DNA from: Paracoccaceae bacterium
GTDB lineage: Bacteria; Pseudomonadota; Alphaproteobacteria; Rhodobacterales; Rhodobacteraceae
DNA length: 12,908 nucleotides
Assembly: GCA_003511785.1 (NCBI GenBank)
Contig: DOIS01000179.1
Location: 1 to 12,908, forward strand
Direction of reading: 5' to 3'
Below the pieces are notes generated by a model. It saw nothing but the letters and a program-made list of their open reading frames with translations, did no database searches and was not told the origin of the DNA. Both the position numbers and the translations under genes were made by a program. Positions within the stretch are counted from its first letter, which is position 1; each line of letters begins with the position of its first letter. Positions 1-7,537 of this stretch are shown one piece after another.

Positions 1-114
1 CGGGCGGCGCGTGCCGCGCCGCTGGCTTTGAAAGTTTGAGGCCCAAGCCGGGCGCCCAGCCTTGCGCCATTCACGAAATACGGCGCAATAGCTTCAGGCC
101 GCGGGGCCCCGGTC

Positions 115-987
115 TCACCCCGGAAGTTGGCTCGCGATCAGGTCGTCGAAATCGCCCGGGCCGGAGACCTGCGCGATCTCGTCCGCGCTTACCGTCACGC
201 CCCAGTTGCGCGCCATCGCCTCATAGCGCGGCTGGCGATGCTCGAGCGCCTGGGCATAGGTCCAGCGGATGAAGGCATCCGGGTCAACTTCGCCTTCCAG
301 TATATTGTTTTCCCGAAGGTATTCCGCCCAGACCCGGTCGAGAAACGCGGGCTGGTAGGACATCGGCTTGGGGGCCTTGTCGAAGCGCCGGATCAGCGCC
401 TCGGTATGGGCCGCGTCGCCCTTGATCCAGACCATAAGCGTGTGCCGCGCCAACTCGGACAGGACCGGGTCGGCGGGGTTCTCGGGATCGACCCATTCGC
501 AAATCGACCCGCCCGTGTCGCAGATGAAATGCGGATAGCCATAAAGCCGCTTGGCCCGGTCGATGAAATACTCGGTGTCGAGCAACGCGTGGATCTCGGC
601 CAGGCGGAACTGCTCCTGCCGGCGACGATACTCGTCCATCTCCAGCCCGCCGCGCGCCGGATCGCCCGGTTTGCCCAGGTAGGTCGAGACCGGGGCGAGA
701 TTGTCGAAGCTGATATTCGAGCCGATATAGATCGAATCCGACAGCAGCAGGTCGCGCAGGAAGGGCACCTTCATCGCCTGCGCCTTGGCGTTATCGGTGA
801 TGTATTCGCCCATGTAGCGGGTGCCGATCCGGTAATCGATCGAGTAATGGAACCACGCGCCGCTCTCGCGCAGCAGGTTCGAGACATGGGTCTTGCCCAG
901 CCCCGACATGCCGAAGAACAGCACCCGCTTGCGGGGCGCGTCGCGCCAGGCCCGCGCGGAAGGGTAGAGGAGGGGCGTCTTGTCCAT
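115..987 (-). CDS. P-loop ATPase of unknown role, conserved in Rhodobacterales
   Basis: The product has 290 residues. A Walker A loop, GMSGLGKT, lies at residues 26-33 directly after a hydrophobic beta strand (VLFF), as in small nucleoside, shikimate or adenylate-type kinases. A second strand ending in an acidic residue (FICDTGG, about 155-160) is a possible Walker B or substrate-contact site. No signal peptide or membrane segment is visible, so it is probably cytoplasmic. I chose the ATG at 987 because AAGGGG lies about three bases upstream and the protein alignment-like region begins there; the open frame runs on to 1386, but that part is the opposite-frame shadow of the transporter gene. 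It starts 32 bases after the upstream transporter gene ends, so the two are probably co-transcribed. I recall close relatives annotated only as ATPase in roseobacters; the substrate is unknown. ATP or GTP binding is well supported, a kinase role is inference. Confidence 0.88.
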   Translation of the reverse strand: MDKTPLLYPSARAWRDAPRKRVLFFGMSGLGKTHVSNLLRESGAWFHYSIDYRIGTRYMGEYITDNAKAQAMKVPFLRDLLLSDSIYIGSNISFDNLAPVSTYLGKPGDPARGGLEMDEYRRRQEQFRLAEIHALLDTEYFIDRAKRLYGYPHFICDTGGSICEWVDPENPADPVLSELARHTLMVWIKGDAAHTEALIRRFDKAPKPMSYQPAFLDRVWAEYLRENNILEGEVDPDAFIRWTYAQALEHRQPRYEAMARNWGVTVSADEIAQVSGPGDFDDLIASQLPG

Positions 988-1019
988 GCGCCCCTTGCTA
1001 ATCGGGCCCGGGCGGGCGG

Positions 1020-1916
1020 TCAATTGCGGCGTCGCGCCCCGCCGTTCAGGATCGCCAGCCCCGCCGCCAGCAGGACAAAGCCGGCAAGCGCGTTGGGGGC
1101 CAACGCCTCGCCCCGCACCAGCGCGCCCAGGGTGATCGCCACCGGCGGGATCAGCAGCGTGACCAGCATCAGGTTGCCGGACCCGGCCATGGCCAGAACG
1201 CGGTAATAGAGCAGGTAGGCGCCGGCCGTGGCGATCAGCGCATAATAGGCGATGGCGCCCCAGGTCACGGGGGCGAGGTCGAAACCCACGGGCCCGTCCA
1301 CGATGAGCGCGGCGGGCAGCATCACCAGGGTGGACCCGGTCAGCATCCCCGCCGCCGCCACCTGCGGGCTCAGCCGCCGCAGCCACGACCGGGCGAAGGC
1401 CGAGGCGCAGGCATAGGACAGCGCGCCCGCGAGGACCGCGAGTTGCGCCAGCGAGGTCAGGTCGAAGGCCCGGAAACTCTCCAACCCGATGGCCACCGCC
1501 ACACCGAAGAACCCCAGCCCCACACCGACGCCGCGCCGCCAGGTCAGGCGTTCGTCGGCAAAGACCGCAGCCGCCACCAGCACGCCGAAGATCGCCGTGG
1601 CCGCGTTCAGGATCGAGGTCAGCCCCGTCGTCACATGTAACTGCGCCCAGGCCATGAGCGAAAACGGGATCACGTTGTTCAGGAACCCCATCACAAGGAA
1701 CCCCGCCCAGATGCGCGGGTCGCGCGGCACGGGCAGGCGCATGATCCAGACGGCCAGCCAGAGCGCCAGCATGGCCCAGAAGGTGCGGTGCAGCACCGAG
1801 GTGACAAACGGCACCTCGTCCAGCGCGATGCGGATCGACAGGAACGAGCCGCCCCAGATCAGGCCCAGGAGCGCCAGTTCGGCCCAGGCGCGGGGAGAAA
1901 GCGATTGCTGTGTCAT
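1020..1916 (-). CDS. EamA/DMT-family transporter (second of pair)
   Basis: The 298-residue protein is a run of hydrophobic helices fitting the ten-helix drug/metabolite transporter fold made of two EamA repeats, residues about 10-143 and 155-292. Each repeat ends in the usual element: an acidic residue before the last helix (FADERLT at about 119-125, VRGEAL at about 267-272), then a glycine-rich helix. The N-terminal LIWGGSF at 19-25 is typical of the family. It acts in the inner membrane, exporting or exchanging small metabolites; the substrate cannot be told from sequence. The ATG at 1916 comes 28 bases after the stop of the preceding transporter gene and has only a weak ribosome-binding site (CAGGC region), consistent with translation within an operon. 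It differs clearly in sequence from its neighbour, so a recent duplication is unlikely. Confidence 0.9.
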   Translation of the reverse strand: MTQQSLSPRAWAELALLGLIWGGSFLSIRIALDEVPFVTSVLHRTFWAMLALWLAVWIMRLPVPRDPRIWAGFLVMGFLNNVIPFSLMAWAQLHVTTGLTSILNAATAIFGVLVAAAVFADERLTWRRGVGVGLGFFGVAVAIGLESFRAFDLTSLAQLAVLAGALSYACASAFARSWLRRLSPQVAAAGMLTGSTLVMLPAALIVDGPVGFDLAPVTWGAIAYYALIATAGAYLLYYRVLAMAGSGNLMLVTLLIPPVAITLGALVRGEALAPNALAGFVLLAAGLAILNGGARRRN

Positions 1917-1944
1917 GGGCCTGAGCCTGCCGCGTAGGGCTGGC

Positions 1945-2823
1945 TCAGGCGACCCGGTTCCTGCGGGTCTCGGCCCAGAGGTTGAGATAATTGCCGCCGA
2001 AGATCAGCACCGCGCCGACGAAGACCCAGATCTCCAGCGCCTCGCCGTAAAGCAGCATTCCGGCAAGCGCGATCACCGGAAGGCGGGCGAAATCCATCGG
2101 GATCACAACCGTGGCCGGGGCGGTCGACAGCGCGTTGGCGATGCAGAAATGCGCCAGCAGCCCCGCCGCACCCACCAGCGCCAGAAGCGGCCAGGTCTCG
2201 CCCGTGGGCATAGCGATGTCGCCGTCCACGCCCGAGGCCAGCAGCCCCATGCCGGCCTGCATCACGGTGATCCAGAACATGATCCCGCCGATCCGGGCCA
2301 CCCGTGTAAGCCGCTTGGTGGTGATCGTGGTCAGCGCGAAGAACACCGCCGCGCCGAGCGCCGCGAACATGCCCGGGCTGATGGCCGTGGCGCCGGGGCG
2401 CGCCACGATCAGGATGCCGATGAACCCCAGCATCGCTGCGCCCAGACGTGCCGGCGTCATCCGTTCGCCCAGGAGCAGCGGCGCCAGCAGCATCACCCAG
2501 AGCGGCTGGGTGAACTCGAGGGCAAAGACCTGCGCCAGCGGGATCAGTGTCACCGCGAGGAACCACAGGTTCTGTCCGATGAAATGCACCGTGTTGCGCA
2601 GCGCGTGCAGTCCCAGCCCCCGGGTCGAGACCTGGTCCCAGCGCCCGCGCAGGCTCAGCACGACGACAACGATCAACACGCCCACCAGGCTGCGATAGAA
2701 CATGATCTCGAACGTGTCATGCACCGCGCCCAGCTCGCGCCCCGCCACCGCCATCGAGGAGAAGGACGCGATCGCGCCGATCATCCACAGCGCGGCCAGA
2801 CCCGCCCGGTTGTCCTCCTGCAC
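1945..2823 (-). CDS. EamA/DMT-family transporter (first of pair)
   Basis: This 292-residue inner-membrane protein has about ten hydrophobic segments arranged as two EamA repeats (about 8-142 and 150-285). Each repeat carries the family's Gly-Glu before its closing helix: LLLGERMT at 117-123 and LLYGEALE at 257-264. The first loop carries the conserved FYRSLVG (42-48) and the segment EFTQPLW (103-109), common in RhaT/EamA exporters of metabolites. The start is a GTG at 2823, preceded six bases upstream by GGGAGG, a good ribosome-binding site. It is the first gene of a probable three-gene operon on the minus strand, and is separated from guaA upstream by a hairpin terminator. The substrate is unknown. 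The length is normal for the family and no damage is visible. Confidence 0.9.
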   Translation of the reverse strand: MQEDNRAGLAALWMIGAIASFSSMAVAGRELGAVHDTFEIMFYRSLVGVLIVVVVLSLRGRWDQVSTRGLGLHALRNTVHFIGQNLWFLAVTLIPLAQVFALEFTQPLWVMLLAPLLLGERMTPARLGAAMLGFIGILIVARPGATAISPGMFAALGAAVFFALTTITTKRLTRVARIGGIMFWITVMQAGMGLLASGVDGDIAMPTGETWPLLALVGAAGLLAHFCIANALSTAPATVVIPMDFARLPVIALAGMLLYGEALEIWVFVGAVLIFGGNYLNLWAETRRNRVA

Positions 2824-2870
2824 CCCGTCCCTCCCGGCTGCACACGGATCACGCCCGCGCCGCGCGCCCC

Positions 2871-2898
2871 GTGCTTCTTCTCTTTCTCAAATACCTCC
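2871..2898 (-). repeat. Dispersed intergenic motif, copy A
   Basis: Read on the minus strand this is GGAGGTATTTGAG followed by a purine run AAAGAGAAGAAG. It resembles two other intergenic stretches in this window (7494-7530 and 8247-8275) sharing GTATTT and AGAAG-type purines about ten bases later. Copy A sits just after the guaA hairpin, in the usual post-terminator position. I recall such motifs as very frequent between genes in Rhodobacteraceae; their function is not known to me. Confidence 0.5.
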
Positions 2899-2899
2899 G

Positions 2900-2929
2900 G
2901 GGAGCGCGAGGGGCTGGCCCCTCGCTCCC
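2900..2929 (-). terminator. Hairpin terminator after guaA
   Basis: GGGAGCG and AGGGG (2900-2906, 2909-2913) pair with CCCCT and CGCTCCC (2918-2929): twelve base pairs with a two-base bulge at 2907-2908 and a four-base loop. On the minus strand it follows the guaA stop by about 31 bases and is followed by GGAGGTATTT, a weak T tract. It should separate guaA from the transporter operon. The stem is seen; termination is inferred. Confidence 0.55.
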
Positions 2930-2960
2930 GCGACCCGCCAGGGGCGCAACCGCATGGGTC

Positions 2961-4529
2961 TCACTCCCACTCGATGGTTCCCGGCGGTTTCGAGGTGATG
3001 TCATAGGTCACGCGGTTGATGCCCTTGACCTCGTTGATGATGCGCGTCGCGGTCTCGCCCAGGAACTCGTGGCTGAACGGGTAGTAATCCGCCGTCATCC
3101 CGTCGACGGACGTCACCGCGCGCAGCGCGCAGGCATAGTCATAGGTCCGCCCGTCGCCCATCACGCCCACGGTGCGCACCGGCAGGATGGCGACGAAGGC
3201 CTGCCAGATCTCGTCGTAAAGCCCGTGGCGGCGGATCTGGTCGATATAGACCGCATCGGCCTTGCGCAGGATCTCCAGCTTGTCGCGGGTGATCGCGCCG
3301 GGGCAGCGGATCGCCAGCCCCGGGCCGGGGAAGGGGTGGCGGCCGATGAAGCTCTCGGGCAGGCCCAGCTCGCGGCCCAGGGCGCGCACCTCGTCCTTGA
3401 AAAGCTCGCGCAGCGGTTCGACCAGCGTCAGCCCCATCTTCTCGGGCAGGCCGCCCACGTTGTGGTGGCTCTTGATCGTGACCGACGGGCCGCCGGAGAA
3501 GGACACCGATTCGATCACGTCCGGGTAGAGCGTGCCCTGCGCCAGGAACGCGGCGCCCTCGATCCGGTCGGCATGTTTCTGGAACACGTCGATGAAGAGC
3601 CGCCCGATGGTCTTGCGCTTCTCCTCGGGGTCGCTGACGCCCTCCAGCTCGCCCAGGAACAGCTCGGACTCGTCGGCATGGATCAGCGGGATGTTGTAGT
3701 TGTCGCGGAACATGGTCACGACTTCCTCGGCCTCGTTCAGCCGCAAGAGCCCGTGATCGACGAAGACGCAGGTGAGCTGATCCCCGATCGCCTCGTGGAT
3801 CAGCACGGCGGCGACCGAGGAATCGACCCCGCCCGACAGGCCACAGATGACCTTGGCATCGCCCACCTGTTCGCGGATCAGGCGGATCGCCTCGTCGCGA
3901 TAGGCCGCCATGGTCCAGTCGCCGGTAAACCCGGCCATGCGCACGAAATTCTCCAGCATGACCTTGCCGCCGGGGGTGTGGTGCACCTCGGGGTGGAACT
4001 GCACCCCGTAGAAGCGGCGCTCTTCGTCGGCGATCATGGCGAAGGGCGCATTGGGCGAGGTGGCGACGACCTCGAAGCCGGGGGCGAGCTTGGTGACCCT
4101 GTCGCCGTGGCTCATCCAGACCTGCTCGCGCCCGGTCTCGGTGAACAGCCCCGCGAAGATGCCATCCAGCTTGTGCCCCTCGGCCGGGGTGATCATGGCG
4201 CGACCGTACTCGGCGTGATGCCCGCCTTCGACGGCGCCGCCCAGCTGCTCCATCATCACCTGCTGGCCATAGCAGATGCCGAAGACCGGCACGCCCAGCT
4301 CAAAGAGCGCCTGTGGCGCGCGCGGGCTGCCCTCGCGGGTGACGCTGTCGGGCCCGCCCGACAGGATCACCGCGCGCGGCGCCATTTCGCGCAGGCCGAC
4401 GTCGGTCACCTTCTGATAGGGGCGGATTTCGCAATAGACATTCAGCTCGCGCAGGCGGCGCGCGATCAGCTGCGTCACCTGGCTGCCGAAGTCGATGATG
4501 AGAAGGCGGTCATGCTCGGTCTGGATCAT
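2961..4529 (-). CDS. guaA: GMP synthase (glutamine-hydrolysing)
   Basis: The enzyme converts XMP, ATP and glutamine to GMP, the last step of de novo guanine nucleotide synthesis, in the cytoplasm. The 522-residue length is normal. Residues about 8-200 are the class I glutamine amidotransferase domain, with nucleophile Cys86 in GICYGQQ and the partner His179 and Glu181 in QFHPEVHH. The ATP pyrophosphatase domain follows, with the PP-loop SGGVDSS at 232-238. The C-terminal dimerisation domain holds RHPFPGPGL (397-405) and ends in KPPGTIEWE. All key residues are intact. The ATG at 4529 has a close, weak ribosome-binding site (CAGGAC); a possible TTGCGC-N16-TTATTG promoter lies immediately before it but would leave almost no leader, so I do not call it. 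guaB lies 3.9 kb away on the other strand. A strong hairpin follows the gene. Confidence 0.98.
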   Translation of the reverse strand: MIQTEHDRLLIIDFGSQVTQLIARRLRELNVYCEIRPYQKVTDVGLREMAPRAVILSGGPDSVTREGSPRAPQALFELGVPVFGICYGQQVMMEQLGGAVEGGHHAEYGRAMITPAEGHKLDGIFAGLFTETGREQVWMSHGDRVTKLAPGFEVVATSPNAPFAMIADEERRFYGVQFHPEVHHTPGGKVMLENFVRMAGFTGDWTMAAYRDEAIRLIREQVGDAKVICGLSGGVDSSVAAVLIHEAIGDQLTCVFVDHGLLRLNEAEEVVTMFRDNYNIPLIHADESELFLGELEGVSDPEEKRKTIGRLFIDVFQKHADRIEGAAFLAQGTLYPDVIESVSFSGGPSVTIKSHHNVGGLPEKMGLTLVEPLRELFKDEVRALGRELGLPESFIGRHPFPGPGLAIRCPGAITRDKLEILRKADAVYIDQIRRHGLYDEIWQAFVAILPVRTVGVMGDGRTYDYACALRAVTSVDGMTADYYPFSHEFLGETATRIINEVKGINRVTYDITSKPPGTIEWE

Positions 4530-4573
4530 GTCCTGCCAATAAGGCGGCGCCCGCGCGCGCGCAAGGGTTGGCC

Positions 4574-4608
4574 TGCGGCCCGGCGCGCAAAGGTGTGACC
4601 GGGCCGCA
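4574..4608 (-). terminator. Inverted repeat between lipoprotein gene and guaA
   Basis: TGCGGCCCGG (4574-4583) and CCGGGCCGCA (4599-4608) form a perfect ten-base-pair stem with a 15-base loop. It lies 15 bases after the lipoprotein stop and 45 bases before guaA. No T tract follows on either strand, so it may be a Rho-type or weak terminator, a processing stem, or part of the guaA leader. The structure is certain, the role is not. Confidence 0.35.
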
Positions 4609-4622
4609 AGTGGTCTCGGCCT

Positions 4623-5033
4623 TTATTCCCAGGACCGCTTCTTTTCCTCCGGCTGGACCGGCGCGACCGGTTCGGGCGGAAGCGGGCAGTTCTGTTGGCG
4701 CATTTGCGCGGTCACCGCGTCATAATTGCCCTTGGCGGCCGACAAAGCCGTGGCGTTGTCCTTGGTTGCGGCCAGCGCGAAGGCGGCCGGCCAGAACAGC
4801 ACCAGCGCCACGCCCGTGGCCACGGCGTCGGTGGTTGCCGCATCCTTTTGTTGCTGGTTGAGCGCATTGACCCTGCTGACGATTTCGTTGCGCTCTGCCA
4901 TGAGCTGCGCGCAGCTGCGCCCGGCATAGGTCGAGGGGCTGACATAGCTGGCCTCGACCTGATCCGGCGCCGGAGCGCAGGCCGTCAACGTCAGCGCGGC
5001 GCAGAGCGCCGCTGAAAGGGTGCGAATTGTCAT
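4623..5033 (-). CDS. Small lipoprotein of unknown function
   Basis: This is a 136-residue predicted lipoprotein. The N-terminus has a short basic start (MTIR), a hydrophobic stretch and a lipobox LTAC with the acylated cysteine at residue 19, so it should be anchored in the outer or inner membrane facing the periplasm. The mature part begins with a Ser/Tyr-rich segment, then CAQLMAERNEI (about 41-51) and a predicted helix of polar residues. A strongly hydrophobic segment, VATGVALVLFWPAAFAL at about 72-88, could be a second membrane insertion. The C-terminus is Pro/Glu/Lys-rich. The ATG at 5033 is chosen because the signal peptide begins there; the frame stays open to 5153. I recall similar short lipoproteins with the VALVLFWPAAF segment in roseobacters, without known function. 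It lies 143 bases downstream of the tRNA-Gly gene and could share its transcript. Confidence 0.82.
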   Translation of the reverse strand: MTIRTLSAALCAALTLTACAPAPDQVEASYVSPSTYAGRSCAQLMAERNEIVSRVNALNQQQKDAATTDAVATGVALVLFWPAAFALAATKDNATALSAAKGNYDAVTAQMRQQNCPLPPEPVAPVQPEEKKRSWE

Positions 5034-5176
5034 GAAGTCTGTCCCGTTCGTCTTGTTGTTTTTTGGACCGCTCCGGTTGGCGATGGCCCGTGCTAGCGCA
5101 GCCGCGCCGGACGGGAAAGCCGCAATGCCCCGCAATAAGGCACTAAGCCGCACATCATTGTTTCAAAGAGGGAAGT

Positions 5177-5250
5177 TGGAGCGGGTAACGGGAATCGAAC
5201 CCGTAACTTAAGCTTGGGAAGCTCGCGTGATACCTTTTCACCATACCCGC
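5177..5250 (-). tRNA. tRNA-Gly (anticodon CCC)
   Basis: The 74-base gene folds into a full cloverleaf. The acceptor stem is GCGGGTA with TACCCGC. The D stem is GTGA with TCAC. The anticodon loop is TTCCCAA, anticodon CCC at 5218-5216, reading GGG. The variable loop is AGTT. The T arm is ACGGG-TTCGATT-CCCGT. The discriminator is T and the CCA end is encoded (5179-5177). The anticodon stem has one non-pair at its outer end (C-A) and one G-T pair, which I believe is usual for this alphaproteobacterial tRNA. It has its own promoter immediately upstream. Confidence 0.97.
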
Positions 5251-5264
5251 GCTCAGATGTAGGG

Positions 5265-5293
5265 AGATAGTCGCGCCCGCCCCGGCCCGTCAA
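5265..5293 (-). promoter_or_regulatory. Promoter of tRNA-Gly
   Basis: On the minus strand TTGACG (5293-5288) is followed by a 17-base spacer and CTATCT (5270-5265), a good sigma-70-type -35/-10 pair. The expected start is around 5258, eight bases before the mature tRNA end at 5250. It lies wholly in the gap downstream of the RamA-like gene. Match and spacing are seen; activity is inferred. Confidence 0.7.
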
Positions 5294-5323
5294 GGGGCAA
5301 ATCGCGCTGCATCGCCCGGGCCG

Positions 5324-6361
5324 TCAGCCGCGCCGCCGCCGGCGCCGGCCGCCCTCGCGCTCGGCCCCGCCGGTGTTGAACACGACCTGCGGCAGCGGGA
5401 CGACCTGTGCCAGTTCCGGGAACGGGGCGGTCTTGTGCGGGATCGCGTTGGCGGCCACGAAATGCTCCTGGAAACGCGGTTCGATCGCGGTCTCGACCTT
5501 GGTGATGCGGCGCACAAGGCGCTCGATCTCGGCCCGCGCGGCGATGTTGCACAGCGCGATGCGCGCGCCATGCCCGGCGGCGTTGCCCGCGCTGGTCACC
5601 TTGTCCAGCGCCGCGTCGGGGATCATCCCCAGCACCATGGCGTGTTTGGGCGAGATATGCGCACCGAAGGCTCCGGCCAGCACCACCCGGTCCACGCGGT
5701 CCACGCCCATGTCGTCCATCAGGAGCCGTGCGCCGGCATAGAGCGCCGACTTGGCCAGCTGGATGGCGCGGATGTCGCCCTGGGTGACCATGATGCGCGG
5801 CCCGCCCGTCGCGCTGGCGTCATGGATCAGATAGGCATGGGTGCGGCCCTCGGGGAGGCAGCGGGTGCTGCCGGTCTGCTCGGCCGAGCCAATCAACCCG
5901 CTCGCGTCCAAGAGCCCGGCCATGCGCATTTCGGCCACCGCCTCGATGATGCCCGAGCCGCAGATGCCGGTGATGCCGGTCGCGGCGATGGCCTCGGCAA
6001 AGCCTGGCTCGTCCGACCACAGCTCGCAGCCGATCACGCGGAAGCGCGGCTCGCGCGTCTCGGGGTCGATCTCCACCCGCTCGATGGCGCCGGGCGCGGC
6101 GCGCTGGCCGGAGGAGATCTGCGCCCCCTCGAAGGCCGGGCCGGTGGGCGAGGAACAGGCCAGCACGCGGTCTCGGTTGCCGAGCAGCAGTTCGGCATTG
6201 GTGCCCACATCGACGATCAGCACCAGATCATCGGACAGGTCGGGCCGCTCGGAGAGCGCCACCGCGGCGGCGTCGGCGCCCACATGGCCTGCAATGCAGG
6301 GCAGGACGTAGACGCGTGCCGAGCCGTTGACCGCCGTCAGGTCAAGCTCGGAGGCCGCCAT
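5324..6361 (-). CDS. RamA-like corrinoid activator, C-terminal fragment (frameshifted gene)
   Basis: This 345-residue open frame is the second half of a DUF4445/ASKHA-domain protein of the RamA/RACo type, which uses ATP and an iron-sulfur centre to reduce inactive Co(II) corrinoid in B12-dependent methyltransferases. Visible are the ATPase-fold phosphate loop VDVGTNAELLLGN (50-62), the conserved PTGPAFEGAQISSGQ (72-86), TGICGSGIIE (131-140), and VVLAGAFG (226-233) with SAGNAAGHGA (257-266). It ends in a run of arginines. The first ATG is at 6361, but homologous reading continues upstream to about 6379 in the same frame and then joins the other fragment. Joined, the two give about 680 residues, the length I expect for intact relatives. 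As a free-standing protein it lacks the ferredoxin domain and half the ATPase fold, so alone it is unlikely to work. The promoter of tRNA-Gly lies just downstream. Confidence 0.85.
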   Translation of the reverse strand: MAASELDLTAVNGSARVYVLPCIAGHVGADAAAVALSERPDLSDDLVLIVDVGTNAELLLGNRDRVLACSSPTGPAFEGAQISSGQRAAPGAIERVEIDPETREPRFRVIGCELWSDEPGFAEAIAATGITGICGSGIIEAVAEMRMAGLLDASGLIGSAEQTGSTRCLPEGRTHAYLIHDASATGGPRIMVTQGDIRAIQLAKSALYAGARLLMDDMGVDRVDRVVLAGAFGAHISPKHAMVLGMIPDAALDKVTSAGNAAGHGARIALCNIAARAEIERLVRRITKVETAIEPRFQEHFVAANAIPHKTAPFPELAQVVPLPQVVFNTGGAEREGGRRRRRRG

Positions 6362-7367
6362 CGACAGCGCTTCGGAGCTGGGCCAGGGCGAAGGGCGCCT
6401 GGCCCAGCTCGACCGGGTCGATGCCCAGAAGCAGGTGATGCATCACCGGGTTGCAGACGAACACCGCCTCAAGGATCTGGTCGGCACGGATGCCCGCCTC
6501 CGCGGCCAGCCCCCGGGCCAGCTCGTCGAGCGCGCCGCGCACGGCGCGTGTCATCTCGACATCGCCGCCGGGATTCAACATGGCATAGGAGACCCGGCTC
6601 ATCAGGTCCTCGCCGAAACGGATCTGCGGGTTCATCAGGCCCGAGGAGGCGATCACCTCGCCATTGCGCAGGTCGGTGAGATGCGCCGCGATGGTGGTCG
6701 AGCCGAGGTCGATGGCCAGCCCGTAGATGCGTTCCTCGGTGAATCCCGGCCAGATCTCCAGCACCCGTGCCGGCCCGCCCCGGTGGTCCTGGTGCAGCGC
6801 CACGGTGATCTGCCACTTGCCCTGGCGCAGCATCGGTTGCAGGCGGCGCAGCACGGCCAGGTCGGCGGTGATCGCCTCGCCCCCCCATTCGCGCCTGAGG
6901 GCGCGGGCGAGGCGTTCCAGGTCGCCGGTGGGCTCGTGCATGTCGGGCTCGTCCACCTCAATGAGGCGCAGGTGGATGGCCGGGTCCATGGTGATGGCCC
7001 GCGCATCGGCGGCCTTGCGCACCACCTGGCGGTGAACTTGGCTTTCGGGCGGCACGTCGATCACCACGTCGCCCTGCACGGTGGCCTGGCAGCCCAGCCG
7101 CCGACCGGGCTTCAAGCCACGCTTCTGGTCATAACGCTCCTCGACCGCGTTCCACTCCGAGAGCGCGCTCTCGCGCACCGTGACCCCGTGTTTCGGGAAT
7201 TCGCCATAGCCCGGCGTGATCTGGCACTTGGAACAGATCCCGCGCCCGCCGCAGACCGAGTCGAGATCGACCCCCAGCGACCGCGCGGCGCTCAGCACGG
7301 GCGTGCCCACCGGAAACCGGCCGCGCTTGCCCGAGGGGGTAAAGATGACGAGGGGGTCGCTGCTCAT
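6342..7367 (-). CDS. RamA-like corrinoid activator, N-terminal fragment (2Fe-2S + ASKHA start)
   Basis: This is the first half (341 residues, truncated by the frameshift after Ala329). Residues about 5-105 form a plant-type 2Fe-2S ferredoxin domain with C39-x5-C45-x2-C48 (CGGRGICSKC) and the fourth ligand Cys93 in RLGCQA. A linker domain follows (about 110-210). The ASKHA ATPase starts with YGLAIDLGSTTIA (215-227), the first phosphate loop, and MNPQIRFGEDLMSR (245-258). The family reductively reactivates corrinoid proteins; in Phaeobacter, as I recall, a RamA-like protein was genetically tied to the split B12-dependent methionine synthase. The ATG at 7367 is chosen because AGGTG lies about five bases upstream and the ferredoxin fold begins there; an ATG at 7388 lacks such a site and the frame extends to 7517. 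The fragment overlaps the C-terminal one by 20 bases in another frame. Confidence 0.87.
   Translation of the reverse strand: MSSDPLVIFTPSGKRGRFPVGTPVLSAARSLGVDLDSVCGGRGICSKCQITPGYGEFPKHGVTVRESALSEWNAVEERYDQKRGLKPGRRLGCQATVQGDVVIDVPPESQVHRQVVRKAADARAITMDPAIHLRLIEVDEPDMHEPTGDLERLARALRREWGGEAITADLAVLRRLQPMLRQGKWQITVALHQDHRGGPARVLEIWPGFTEERIYGLAIDLGSTTIAAHLTDLRNGEVIASSGLMNPQIRFGEDLMSRVSYAMLNPGGDVEMTRAVRGALDELARGLAAEAGIRADQILEAVFVCNPVMHHLLLGIDPVELGQAPFALAQLRSAVDGGLRA
6380..6382 (-). other. Apparent single-base frameshift splitting the RamA-like gene
   Basis: On the minus strand the frame reads ...FALA (GCC ending at 6381) and then runs on as QLRSAVDGG to a stop at 6342. Dropping one C of the CCC run at 6382-6380 instead gives FALA-SSEALSMAASELDL and enters the long downstream frame. 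The two halves are otherwise intact, which points to one extra base in a homopolymer: a recent mutation or a sequencing error. No stop codon or slippery heptamer suggests programmed shifting. Confidence 0.75.
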
Positions 7368-7493
7368 GTCGCACCTATGGCTGCTCATCCGCGCAGAATA
7401 GGAGGTGGCGAAGAGAGGGAAAGGCCGGGGGCGGCATATTCCGGTCCGCGCGCGGCATTTCCGCCCCGCAGCGCGCACGGCCCGACCCGGGCG

Positions 7494-7530
7494 CCTCCGG
7501 CGGGAGTATTTTCGCAAAAGAAGAAGAAGG
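7494..7530 (+). repeat. Dispersed intergenic motif, copy B
   Basis: On the plus strand, CTCC-GGCG-GGAG (a four-base-pair hairpin at 7495-7506) is followed by TATTTTCGC and a purine run AAAAGAAGAAGAAGG. It is the clearest of three related intergenic copies in the window. It lies in the 224-base gap between the DUF411 gene and the RamA-like gene, opposite to both in orientation. The rest of that gap shows no open frame I would support. Confidence 0.5.
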
Positions 7531-7537
7531 GGCGACG

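Noticed and set aside
103..110. GGGGCCCC palindrome after the ATPase gene as terminator
   Set aside because: It has no loop or T tract and is expected by chance at this base composition; the 1-114 stretch shows nothing else.
127..1206. Plus-strand 359-codon open frame
   Set aside because: It is antisense to the P-loop ATPase gene and part of a transporter gene.
988..1386. N-terminal extension of the P-loop ATPase
   Set aside because: It overlaps the transporter gene in another frame and is Gly/Arg/Ala-rich; the ATG at 987 has its own ribosome-binding site.
1020..2823. Recent tandem duplication of the two EamA transporters
   Set aside because: Their sequences share only the family fold motifs and differ almost everywhere else.
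1489..3006. Plus-strand 505-codon open frame
   Set aside because: It runs antisense across two transporter genes and the terminator, with no domain.
2871..4598. Plus-strand 575-codon open frame
   Set aside because: It lies opposite guaA and reads as Asp/His/Ala-rich low-complexity protein, the usual shadow of a GC-rich gene; guaA has all motifs.
6370..6390. Programmed ribosomal frameshift in the RamA-like gene
   Set aside because: There is no slippery heptamer, stop codon at the shift point, upstream Shine-Dalgarno-like stimulator or obvious downstream stem; one extra base is simpler.
5435..6679. Plus-strand 414-codon open frame, and 6327-7607
   Set aside because: Both are antisense to the RamA-like gene and show shadow composition.
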